Source: Streptomyces profundus (GTDB taxonomy: Bacteria; Actinomycetota; Actinomycetes; Streptomycetales; Streptomycetaceae). From it: DNA of 64,000 nt. A program made the position numbers and the translations under genes. Positions within the stretch are counted from its first letter, which is position 1, and every line of letters starts with the position of its first letter. Shown piece after piece: positions 1-7,498 of this stretch. The DNA lies in the NCBI RefSeq assembly GCF_020740535.1, contig NZ_CP082362.1, positions 2,974,501 through 3,038,500 of the forward strand, given 5' to 3'. The notes beneath the pieces were generated by a model, which was not told the origin of the DNA, searched no databases, and saw only the letters and a program-made list of their open reading frames with translations.

Positions 1-707
1 CCGGCGTAGGGGCGGTCGAAGGAGACGGTGACCGAGGCGTCCTGTTCGCCGAGGAGCCGACCGCCGGCGTCCCAGCCGTGGTAGAGGCTGGCGCCCGCCT
101 GCCCGTCCTCGGGGAAGAGGTTGTACGCCTGCCACGTCACGTCGGGCAGCACCAGCAGCAGATCGGCGGCCCTGTCGTCGCGGACGGCGAACGGCACATG
201 CGAGCGGAACGCGCCGTCGGCCGTGGTGAGCACGGCGACATGGGCGCCGGGCCGCCAGTCCTCGGGGACCTGGAGCCGCCAGGACAGCCACCAGTTGTGG
301 CAGGAGACGGTGCGCCCGGCGACCAGCGGGGTCGGCTGTCTGATGCCCATCAGCTTGGGGCTGCGCAACAGTAACTGGGCGCCGTCACCGGCGAAGTGGC
401 CGATGCGGTAGATGTCGATGGTGAACTCCTGGGGCGGGTCGACCGTGACCCTGAAGTCCAGCGCCTGGCCCGGCTCCACCGCCCCCTCGGTGACGAACCC
501 CTTGATCTGACAGGCCACATCGTCCGCGGTGCGCGGCCCTGACGGCGGTGGGTAGCGGCGCTGGGCCGGCAGCGCGTACCCGGCGTCGTAGAAGTGCCCC
601 TCGCTGGAGCGCAGCCAGGGCAACGGACCCTGCCCGTACGGATCGGATACCGCGTGTGTCAGCGTGCCCGCCTCCCAACGGCGAATACGCTCGGTGGTCT
701 CTCTCAA
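1..707 (-). CDS. N,N-dimethylformamidase large-subunit-like protein (5' part only)
   Basis: The frame is open from a TTG start at 707 to the left window edge, giving about 235 residues of a longer protein. The TTG is preceded by a strong GGAGGGG ribosome site, and an in-frame stop lies about 35 bases further upstream, so no longer start is possible. The translation has the pattern of the DMFase beta-subunit-like domain: DIYRIGHFAGDGAQ, then CHNWWLSWRL, then WQAYNLFPEDGQAGASLYHGWD near the window edge. In characterised members this domain belongs to an iron amidohydrolase that cleaves dimethylformamide; most streptomycete homologues have no known substrate. No signal peptide is visible. Function beyond the family is inference. 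Confidence 0.75.
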   Translation of the reverse strand, partial: MRETTERIRRWEAGTLTHAVSDPYGQGPLPWLRSSEGHFYDAGYALPAQRRYPPPSGPRTADDVACQIKGFVTEGAVEPGQALDFRVTVDPPQEFTIDIYRIGHFAGDGAQLLLRSPKLMGIRQPTPLVAGRTVSCHNWWLSWRLQVPEDWRPGAHVAVLTTADGAFRSHVPFAVRDDRAADLLLVLPDVTWQAYNLFPEDGQAGASLYHGWDAGGRLLGEQDASVTVSFDRPYA

Positions 708-858
708 GCTCCCCTCCCTGCACCTCCGGTGGCCGTGCCGTCACCAGCACATCACATATGGCGAGCGTCCGATCACCGTTTGTCGTGGGATTGACCGCGA
801 GGTGTTGGCGAGATACTGGCGCCGGGGGCCGACCCTGTCGAGCCCCCAACCCCCGTTG

Positions 859-2388
859 TCACACGAGCCGTACGGGTTTGTCGGCGCGGACGCCGGCGAT
901 CGCCAGCCACTCCCGCAGCGGCCCGGCGTCGCCCTCCTCGACGAGGGTGTGCACCGTGCCGGCGAGGTCCTGGGGGCGGCCGGCCACGGTGCGCAGCACG
1001 GGGCCGTCCAGCCAGTCGAGGCCGGGGGAGGCGCCCGCGGTGTCCGCCGCCGCGCAGCAGACCGCGGCGGCCACATGGTCGACCAGGGACTCCCGCCGCC
1101 CGCGCGGCTGTTGGGGCGGCAGCGGCATCGGACCCGGGCCGCCGTCCGGTGGGGACCAGGGCGTGGGGGCGTGCGCCGCCTCGGCGCGCGCCGCGTCGGC
1201 GGTGAGGCGCGCCGCCAGCTCGTCGGTGCCGCCCTCGGCCGCCGCCTCGGCGAGGCCGTGCAGCGCGCGGGCGAGCGTCGGCGTCTCCGTCGCGTCCAGG
1301 GCGGTGAAGAGGCGGGCGGCGCGGTCCCGCCAGATGCGGTCGACGACCTCCTCCGGATACGCCGGCCACTCCACCGGCGTCCAGCCGGCCGAGCGGTCCT
1401 CGGGGACGCCGTGGAAGAGCCTGGCCGCCAGCAGCGACACCTGCTGGTCCAACTCGCCGGGGCGCTCCAGCAGATCGCAGGCGGGCCGCCGGTCGAGCCG
1501 GGCGGCGAAGCCGTCGGCCAGCCGGTCCCGGCTGGACAGCTCGGCGAGCGCCGCCGCCACCCCGGCGTCCAGGCCGCTGGGCCAGCGCCCGGCGCGCCAG
1601 GCGGGCAGCGCGACCCTGGTCAGCAGCCGGTCCCAGCCGGCGTAGGCGAGGCCGACCTGCTCCTGGGCGAGCGTGCGCAGCCCCTGGTCGACGCCCCGGG
1701 CGCGGGACGCGGCGGCTGCGGCCACCCCGCGCTCCATCTCCAGGGAGTGCCCGGCGCCCGCGCGCAGCAGGCCGCGGGCGAGCCGGCCGGCGACGGCGGA
1801 CAGCGGATGCCGCGCCGCGCTTCGGCCCCTGGCGCGGCCGACCGCGGCGTCCCAGGCGCGCAGGCATCTGCGGGCGGAGGCGATGTCCGGATGGGCGGCG
1901 GGCCCGGTGCCGGCGACCACGGGCGCGAGCAGCGCCCGCAGCTCGTCGACCCGCAGCCACCAGAGGAACGGCGAGCCGATCACCAGCACGGGGGCGCCGC
2001 CGGGCGGCGCCGCCTGCTCGTCGAGCCAGCTGTCGCAGTCAGGGGTGAGCGCGATCCCGCTCGGCACCGGCACGTCGAGATCGGCCGCCAACCCCCGTAT
2101 CAGCCGGTGCAGCGCCGGCGCCGCCTCATCGGCGACCGGGACCGTGGGCGTCGCCCCCGGGCGCGCCCCGGCGATGGAGAGGCCCAGCACGGCGGCCACC
2201 ACCAGCACGCCGGCGGCCACCGCGGCCACGGACCAGCCGAGCGCGGCGGGCGCGCCGGCGACCAGCAGCACGACGGCGAGCGCCGCCGGCGTCAGGGCCA
2301 GCGCCAGGGCGGTGTTGCGCACCCGCAGCACCGCCAGCGCGTGATCCCGCGCGGAGTATGTGGCGTTACGCGCTTCGCGCTGCACCAT
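859..2388 (-). CDS. Two-TM membrane protein resembling a degenerate M48 peptidase
   Basis: The 509-residue product starts MVQREARNATYSARDHALAV and has two adjacent hydrophobic helices at about residues 28-48 and 52-72, followed by a large soluble alanine- and arginine-rich domain. The stretch after the helices (AAPALHRLIRGLAADLDVPVPSGIALTPDCDSW, then VLVIGSPFLWWLRVDELRALLAPVVAG) has the order seen before and around the HExxH helix of HtpX/M48 peptidases. The zinc-binding HExxH itself is absent, replaced by an APVVAG-like stretch. I infer a catalytically dead relative or an unrelated membrane protein; no substrate can be named. The upstream region carries two copies of a short dyad repeat at 2517-2554 that could control it. 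purD lies just upstream on the same strand. Confidence 0.7.
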   Translation of the reverse strand: MVQREARNATYSARDHALAVLRVRNTALALALTPAALAVVLLVAGAPAALGWSVAAVAAGVLVVAAVLGLSIAGARPGATPTVPVADEAAPALHRLIRGLAADLDVPVPSGIALTPDCDSWLDEQAAPPGGAPVLVIGSPFLWWLRVDELRALLAPVVAGTGPAAHPDIASARRCLRAWDAAVGRARGRSAARHPLSAVAGRLARGLLRAGAGHSLEMERGVAAAAASRARGVDQGLRTLAQEQVGLAYAGWDRLLTRVALPAWRAGRWPSGLDAGVAAALAELSSRDRLADGFAARLDRRPACDLLERPGELDQQVSLLAARLFHGVPEDRSAGWTPVEWPAYPEEVVDRIWRDRAARLFTALDATETPTLARALHGLAEAAAEGGTDELAARLTADAARAEAAHAPTPWSPPDGGPGPMPLPPQQPRGRRESLVDHVAAAVCCAAADTAGASPGLDWLDGPVLRTVAGRPQDLAGTVHTLVEEGDAGPLREWLAIAGVRADKPVRLV

Positions 2389-2516
2389 GCCCGTGCCCTC
2401 CGCTGTCCGGTTACCGCCGCATCTGTCTCCACTGTGACACCGGGCTCAGACATCGCAAGGCGCGCTGCGCCGAACGCCTGAGGGCACGGTGAGTGGCGCC
2501 GAAGACGTTGCGACGC

Positions 2517-2554
2517 GCCCTAGTTGGGTGTGCGCCGCACCCTAGTTGGGTGTG
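2517..2554. promoter_or_regulatory. Paired 15-bp direct repeats with internal dyad
   Basis: CCCTAGTTGGGTGTG occurs at 2518-2532 and again at 2540-2554, so the copies start 22 bp apart, about two helical turns. Each core is a dyad (CACCC-TAGTT-GGGTG in the second copy, with one mismatch in the first). They lie between the end of purD and the start of the two-TM membrane protein gene, the usual position for a regulator-binding pair on one DNA face. No regulator can be assigned from the sequence. Confidence 0.5.
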
Positions 2555-2583
2555 GCGGGCACGTCAGCCGGACGGGGATTCGG

Positions 2584-3855
2584 TCACTCGATGGTGGGGC
2601 TTTGGTCAGAGGCTGCCCGCGCGGCGATATCCGTTCGATGGTGTGATCCGGCCAACTCGACCCTTCCCACCGCCCGGTAGGCCAGCTCCCGCGCCTCCGT
2701 CAGGTCGGCGCCGAGCGCCGTGACGGAGAGCACCCGGCCGCCCGCGCTGACCACCCGGCCCGCCTCGTCCCTGCGGGTGCCGGCGTGCAGCACGTAGGCG
2801 CCCGGCCCGTCCTCGGCCGCGACCGCGTCGAGCCCCTCGATCGGATCGCCCGAGCGCGGCGCCGCCGGGTAGCCGTCGGCGGCGATCACCACCGTGACGG
2901 CGGCCCCGTCCGACCAGCGCAGCGGCGGATGGCCGGCCAACTCGCCGACGGCCGCCGCGTTGAGCAGCCCGGCCAGCGGGGTCTTGAGGCGGGCGAGCAC
3001 CACCTGGGTCTCCGGATCGCCGAAGCGCGCGTTGAACTCCACCACGCGCACCCCGCGCCGGGTGAGGGCCAGGCCCGCGTAGAGCAGCCCGGAGAACGGG
3101 GTGCCCCGGCGGCGGAGCTCGTCGACGGTGGGCCGCAGGACCGTCTGGAGCACCTCTTCGGTGAGTTCGGGGTCGGCCCAGGGCAGCGGCGAATAGGCGC
3201 CCATGCCACCGGTGTTGGGGCCCCGGTCGGCGTCGAGCGCGCGCTTGAAGTCCTGCGCCGGGGTGAGCGGGACGACCGTCTCGCCGTCGGTGACGGCGAA
3301 GAGGGAGACCTCGGGCCCGTCCAGGAACTCCTCGATCACCACCCGCTCGCAGGAACGGGCGTGCGCGGTGGCGACGGCCAGGTCCTCGGTGACGACGACG
3401 CCCTTGCCGGCGGCGAGGCCGTCGTCCTTGACCACGTAGGGCGGGCCGAACTCGGCCAGCGCCGCGTCCGCCTCCGCCGGGGTGGCGCAGGCGTGGGCAC
3501 GGGCGGTCGGCACCCCGGCGGCTGCCATCACCTCCTTGGCGAACGCCTTGCTGCCCTCCAGCCTGGCGGCTTCGGCGCCTGGCCCGAAGGCCGCGATGCC
3601 GGCGGCGCGGACCGCGTCGGCGACGCCGGCGACCAGCGGCGCCTCGGGGCCGACGACGACCAGGTCGGCGCCGAGGCGGAGCGCCAGGGCGGCCACGGCC
3701 TGCCCGTCGAGCTGGTCGACCGGGTGGCAGTCGGCCAGCTCGGCGATGCCGGCGTTGCCGGGCGCGCAGTGCAGCGCGGAGACGGCCATGTCGTGGGAGA
3801 GGGCATGGCACAGCGCGTGTTCGCGGGCGCCACCGCCGATGACGAGGATTCTCAC
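2584..3855 (-). CDS. purD: Phosphoribosylamine--glycine ligase (GAR synthetase)
   Basis: This cytosolic enzyme joins glycine to 5-phosphoribosylamine with ATP, the second step of de novo purine synthesis. The 423-residue length is normal for bacterial PurD. The N terminus [15 protein letters not shown] is the family hallmark, followed by an ATP-grasp core with [16 protein letters not shown], the [12 protein letters not shown] loop and the metal-binding [14 protein letters not shown] segment. The last roughly 25 residues look less conserved. Upstream lies a 0.9-kb repetitive stretch, so the promoter is probably within or close to it. Another purine gene, purA, is in the window about 8 kb away. 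Confidence 0.98.
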   Translation of the reverse strand: MRILVIGGGAREHALCHALSHDMAVSALHCAPGNAGIAELADCHPVDQLDGQAVAALALRLGADLVVVGPEAPLVAGVADAVRAAGIAAFGPGAEAARLEGSKAFAKEVMAAAGVPTARAHACATPAEADAALAEFGPPYVVKDDGLAAGKGVVVTEDLAVATAHARSCERVVIEEFLDGPEVSLFAVTDGETVVPLTPAQDFKRALDADRGPNTGGMGAYSPLPWADPELTEEVLQTVLRPTVDELRRRGTPFSGLLYAGLALTRRGVRVVEFNARFGDPETQVVLARLKTPLAGLLNAAAVGELAGHPPLRWSDGAAVTVVIAADGYPAAPRSGDPIEGLDAVAAEDGPGAYVLHAGTRRDEAGRVVSAGGRVLSVTALGADLTEARELAYRAVGRVELAGSHHRTDIAARAASDQSPTIE

Positions 3856-3871
3856 GCGGGCAGCCTAACGG

Positions 3872-4773
3872 CGTGCCGCCCGCCCCGCCGTGGCGTCCAC
3901 CACCCGGTCGAACAGCCACCCCGCCCGGCCACCCGGGCCCCCGGAGACAAACGGCGGACGGGCACCACATGCCCGAGGCCGAACGGACCGCCCCTCGGGC
4001 CGACGAGACCGACGGACGAACAGCCCCGACGCGGGGACCCCACACGGGCACCGACACCGGACAGAAACCACCTCGCACAAGCGCACCGCGCACCGGCCAA
4101 CCCGCCAACGGCGACCCGACGCGAGGGCACCGCACGGCGAACGCGGCCAACCCGCCAGCCCACACCCGCCACGAGAACACCACCGCACGGCCGCGAACCC
4201 CCCAACACCAACCCGACGCAACAACCCACCCCGCACAAGGGCACCGCACAGCCGAGAACCCGCCAACGGCGGCTCCGCGCAGGGGCGCTCCCGCCCGGCG
4301 CAAACGCACCGCCGCGCAGCGGCAAACCCAAAGACGCCGGCCCGGCGCGAGGGCACCGCGGCCACCCCCCGCCCGGCGCCAGGGCACCGCGCAACGGAAA
4401 CCCACCACCACCCGCCCAGCGCGAGGGCACCGCCCGGCGCCAACGCCCGCCCGGCGCGAGGGCACCGTCCGGCGCCAACGCCCGCCCGGCGCCAGGGCAC
4501 CGCGCAGCGGCAAACCCGCCAACGCCCGCCCGGCGTGAGGGCACCGCCCAACGGCAGACCCGCCAACGCCCGCCCCGGCGCAGGGCGCCGCGCAGCGGAC
4601 GCGAACCGTCCCCCCAGCACAAGGGCGCTCGCCCCCGGCGCGAGGGCGCGCCACACAGCGGCAAACCCACCACCACCCGCCCCGGCGCCAACGCCCGCCC
4701 GGCGCGAGGGCGCCGCGCAGCGGCAAACCCGCCAGCGCCCGCCCGGCGTGAGGGCACCGCCCGGCGCGAGGGG
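3872..4773. repeat. Degenerate GC-rich intergenic repeat field
   Basis: About 0.9 kb between the purD start and the next minus-strand gene is filled with imperfect copies of a unit of about 44 bp. The clearest copies, near 4484-4570 and 4692-4750, begin GCCCGCCCGGCG and contain GAGGGCACCG and GGCAAACCCGCCA. The block GAGGGCACCG or a close variant recurs from about 4120 to 4760. Long open frames cross it on both strands, but they give low-complexity Arg/Ala/Pro/Gly protein and reflect composition. I see no gene or RNA here. Confidence 0.75.
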
Positions 4774-5424
4774 TCAGCTGAAGACGATCATGGAGCCCTG
4801 GGCCAGGCTGCGGGTGGCCGCGGCGTGCAGTCCCAGCCAGACGTGACGTTCCTGGGCGAACGGACCGGCGTCGACGGGGGCCCCTTCGGCCGGCTCGTCG
4901 AGTCGGGTCGGGCGTCTCGGCGGGCTCGGCGGCGCCGGCGGCCTGGCCGGGTCGATGTCGAGCGCCGGCGCGACCAGCTCCAGTTCGCGAAGGAGTCCGT
5001 GGCTGGAGCCGAGCGGCCCGCCGCCGGCCAGCAGGTCGTCGTTGACCAGCGGATGCGGGAAGTCCACCGGCAGATAGGCGCCGGCGTGGTCCGAGTGCCA
5101 GACCAGATGGGCCTGTTGGGCTCCGCTCTCGAACATTTCGAGCAGCTGCTGGTAGTCGCCGTCCAGCTCGGCGGCCGGGGTCACCGGCAGCCCGCTGAGC
5201 TGGAGCAGATAGGCACGGCGCAGCAGGTGCAGCGCGGTGTAGTCGAAGCCGGCGACCGGCGCGACATCGCCGACCGTGCCGGGCACGTACCCGAAGACGG
5301 GCACCGGGGGGAGCCCGGCGTCGGAGAGGGCCCGGTCATAGCCGGCTATCTCCTCGGCGAACGGGTTGTCGGGGCTGTGGCACAGCACATCGACGAGGGG
5401 GACCAACCAGAGGTCACAGGCCAC
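4774..5424 (-). CDS. Conserved-looking protein of unknown function
   Basis: The 216-residue product starts (GTG) VACDLWLVPLVDVLCHSPDNPFAEEIAGYDRAL. It has well-mixed composition with normal third-position GC, unlike the repeats just downstream, which supports real coding. No signal peptide, membrane helix or recognisable catalytic motif is visible. A proline-rich stretch (DPARPPAPPSPPRRP) separates an N-terminal domain of about 150 residues from a short C-terminal segment ending HAAATRSLAQGSMIVFS. It lies about 115 bp downstream of the GntR regulator gene on the same strand and could share its transcript. I do not recognise the family. Confidence 0.7.
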   Translation of the reverse strand: MACDLWLVPLVDVLCHSPDNPFAEEIAGYDRALSDAGLPPVPVFGYVPGTVGDVAPVAGFDYTALHLLRRAYLLQLSGLPVTPAAELDGDYQQLLEMFESGAQQAHLVWHSDHAGAYLPVDFPHPLVNDDLLAGGGPLGSSHGLLRELELVAPALDIDPARPPAPPSPPRRPTRLDEPAEGAPVDAGPFAQERHVWLGLHAAATRSLAQGSMIVFS

Positions 5425-5538
5425 GTAGGAAGCTCACTCTCAGTCCAGACGGTGCGGGTCGACGGTGCGGGGGGTTCTCGGGGTCGGGGCGCGTCGTTCT
5501 GGTCCGGCTGCTTCAGGCCAAGGGTAGGGCCTGGCGGC

Positions 5539-6198
5539 TCAGGGCGTGTCGAGTTCGGCCGCGAGAGCCAGGATGTGGGATCGGTACTCGCCGAGCAACA
5601 GTCGGGTCTCGGCGGTGTCCCCGTGTTCCACGGCGTCGGTGAGGGGGAGGTGGCCGGCCCAGAGGCGGCCGGCGAGCCGCCCGCGCTGGCGCAGCGCGGG
5701 CACCAGATACGCCCAGCAGCGCACCCGGAGGCGGTCGAGGAAGTCGCCGATGTGGGGGTTGCCCATGAGCGCGTCCAACTCGCGCCAGTACCGCAGGTCG
5801 TAGCCGATGAGTATGTCCAGATCGCCGGCGAGGGCGGCCTGACGTGCGGCGACGGCGCGGCGGCGGACGGAGGTGAACGTCTCGGGCTCGGCCCAGTGTT
5901 GGGATAATGCCGGGTTGCGGCAGAGGAAGCCGTCGCTGACCAGCGCCTGGGCTTCGACCATCTGTTCGAAGTCGACGAGGGAGAGCTGCTTGATCCGGTA
6001 GCCCCGGTGTTGCTCGACCTCAAGCAGCCCCTGCGCCGACAGGTCGACCAGCGCCTCGCGCACCGGGGTCGCCGAGACTCCGTACTGCTCGGCGATCTCC
6101 CGCACGGTGAACTCGGCGTCGGGGGCGAGCCGTCCGGCCAGGATTTCTTCCCTCAGGGCGTCCGCCAATTGCTCCCGCAGGGTGCTGCGTTGAATCAC
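5539..6198 (-). CDS. GntR-family (FadR-like) transcriptional regulator
   Basis: The product is 219 residues from the GTG at 6198 (VIQRSTLREQLADALREEI). Longer in-frame starts exist but would read through the palindromic operator. Residues about 5-70 form a GntR winged helix (REEILAGRLAPDAEFTVREIAEQYGVSATPVREALVDLSAQGLLEVEQHRGYRI). The rest is a helical domain of the FCD ligand-binding type, with DLRYWRELDALMGNPHI. It is transcribed divergently from the DJ-1/PfpI-MarR pair across a 37-bp perfect palindrome, so autoregulation and control of that pair is the natural inference. The ligand is unknown. Confidence 0.92.
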   Translation of the reverse strand: MIQRSTLREQLADALREEILAGRLAPDAEFTVREIAEQYGVSATPVREALVDLSAQGLLEVEQHRGYRIKQLSLVDFEQMVEAQALVSDGFLCRNPALSQHWAEPETFTSVRRRAVAARQAALAGDLDILIGYDLRYWRELDALMGNPHIGDFLDRLRVRCWAYLVPALRQRGRLAGRLWAGHLPLTDAVEHGDTAETRLLLGEYRSHILALAAELDTP

Positions 6199-6223
6199 GG
6201 CAGCCCAGACTACAGACTCACAC

Positions 6224-6260
6224 TTGACAGCAGGCTGTCGATACGACAGCCTGCTGTCAA
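6224..6260. promoter_or_regulatory. Perfect 17-bp inverted repeat, probable GntR operator
   Basis: TTGACAGCAGGCTGTCG at 6224-6240 is mirrored exactly by CGACAGCCTGCTGTCAA at 6244-6260 with a 3-base ATA centre. Each arm is itself a small palindrome, GACAGC-N2-GCTGTC, so the site contains two adjacent dyads. It fills the gap between the divergent GntR regulator and the DJ-1/PfpI gene and ends 14 bases before the latter's ATG, overlapping its likely promoter. Binding by the adjacent GntR protein is inference. Confidence 0.85.
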
Positions 6261-6274
6261 CAAAGGAGGCGCTG

Positions 6275-6907
6275 ATGCGCGCACACCCCGATGACACACT
6301 CCAGAACGGCACGGTCCACCTGGCCGTCTACGACACGATGGCCGACTGGGAGACGGGGCACGCCACCGCGACCCTGGCCGGCCACGGCTATCGGGTGCTC
6401 TCCGTCGGGCCGGGGCCCGAGCCGGTCACCACCCTGGGCGGGCTGCGCGTCCTGCCGGATCTCCCGCTTGAGCGGCTCGACCCGGCCGACAGCGCGCTGC
6501 TGATCCTCCCCGGCGCCGAGACCTGGACGGCGGGCGAGACGCTGGCGCCGTTCGCCGAGGCCGCGCGAGAGTTCGTGGCCGCTGGCGTGCCGGTCGCGGC
6601 GATCTGCGGGGCCACCCTCGGCCTGGCCCGCGCCGGCCTGCTGGACGACCGCGCCCACACCAGCGGCGCCGCCGGGATGCTGGCCGCCAGCGGATACGGC
6701 GGCGCCGCCCACTACCGGGAGGCGGATGCCGTGACCGACCGCGATGTGATCACGGCCGGGCCGACCGACCCCGAGCCCTTCGCCCGGGAGATCCTCGCCC
6801 GGCTCGACGTCCTCGAACCCGAGGTGCTGGACGCCTGGTTCCGGCTCTACGCGCACTCGGACGCCAGCGCCTACCCCGTGCTGGCCGCCGCCGAGGCCGC
6901 CAGGTGA
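6275..6907 (+). CDS. DJ-1/PfpI (type 1 glutamine amidotransferase-like) family protein
   Basis: The product is 210 residues, starting at ATG 6275 directly after AAAGGAGG. The DJ-1/PfpI fold is indicated by VHLAVYDTMADWETGHATATLAG at the N terminus, the SALLILPGAETW strand-loop and the nucleophile elbow VPVAAICGATLGLARAGLL with Cys111. The family covers glyoxalase, isonitrile hydratase and protease-like activities, and many members are of unknown function, so the substrate is open. The stop overlaps the GTG of the next gene by four bases (GTGA), so translation is probably coupled with the MarR regulator. The palindrome just upstream suggests ligand-responsive control by the divergent GntR protein. 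Confidence 0.85.
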   Translation: MRAHPDDTLQNGTVHLAVYDTMADWETGHATATLAGHGYRVLSVGPGPEPVTTLGGLRVLPDLPLERLDPADSALLILPGAETWTAGETLAPFAEAAREFVAAGVPVAAICGATLGLARAGLLDDRAHTSGAAGMLAASGYGGAAHYREADAVTDRDVITAGPTDPEPFAREILARLDVLEPEVLDAWFRLYAHSDASAYPVLAAAEAAR

Positions 6908-7371
6908 CCTCGGGGGACGCCGCGGCCCAGACGCTGCTCTCCGACACCGCGCTCACGGTCTTCCGGCTCAACGGGCAGTTCCTGGAGCTGGCCGAGCGGC
7001 TCTCCCGCCCGGCCGGGCTGACCGCCGCCTGGTGGCAGGTGCTCGGCGCGGTGCTGCGCGAGCCGCTGCCGGCCGCCGGCATCGCCCGCGCCATGGGCGT
7101 CACCCGGCAGAGCGTGCAGCGCGTCGCCGATCTGCTGGTCGAACGCGGCCTCGCCGAGTACCGCCCCAACCCGGCGCACCGCAGGGCGAAGCTGCTCGCG
7201 CCGACGGCGGCGGGGCGCGCGGCGATCGACCGGATCAACCCGGCCCACGCGGACGCCGCCCACGCCCTCGTCGAGGCCCTGGGCGGCGTCGCACCGGGCG
7301 AGCGCGTCCTCGCCGCGCTCACCGAGTTGTCGCGGGCGCTGACCGAACTCCCCACCGTCCCTGAGCAGTAG
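6904..7371 (+). CDS. MarR-family transcriptional regulator
   Basis: The 155-residue product starts at a GTG overlapping the stop of the DJ-1/PfpI gene. It has MarR architecture: N-terminal helices (TALTVFRLNGQFLELAERLSRPAGLTAAWWQVLGAVL), a winged helix (AAGIARAMGVTRQSVQRVADLLVERGLAEYRPNPAHRRAKLLAPTAAGRAAI) and a C-terminal dimer helix. The RRAKLLAPT wing is typical. Coupling to the DJ-1-like gene and its place under the GntR-type palindrome suggest a small detoxification or stress module. Targets are unknown. About 130 bp of spacer separates it from the kinase gene. Confidence 0.9.
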   Translation: MTSGDAAAQTLLSDTALTVFRLNGQFLELAERLSRPAGLTAAWWQVLGAVLREPLPAAGIARAMGVTRQSVQRVADLLVERGLAEYRPNPAHRRAKLLAPTAAGRAAIDRINPAHADAAHALVEALGGVAPGERVLAALTELSRALTELPTVPEQ

Positions 7372-7498
7372 CGAGCCCACGCCGCGTGCCCCTTCGCACG
7401 GCGGTCGAACGGGGCCTGATCCCACGTGAGCCGGGACGACATTCACCTCTATCCTCGGGAAGGGAACCAATGTCATAACCGGGGGAGTCAGTTTCCAT

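Noticed and set aside
2785..5907. A 1040-codon plus-strand open frame opposite purD
   Set aside because: It is antisense to purD and the 216-residue gene, which have clear family or codon support.
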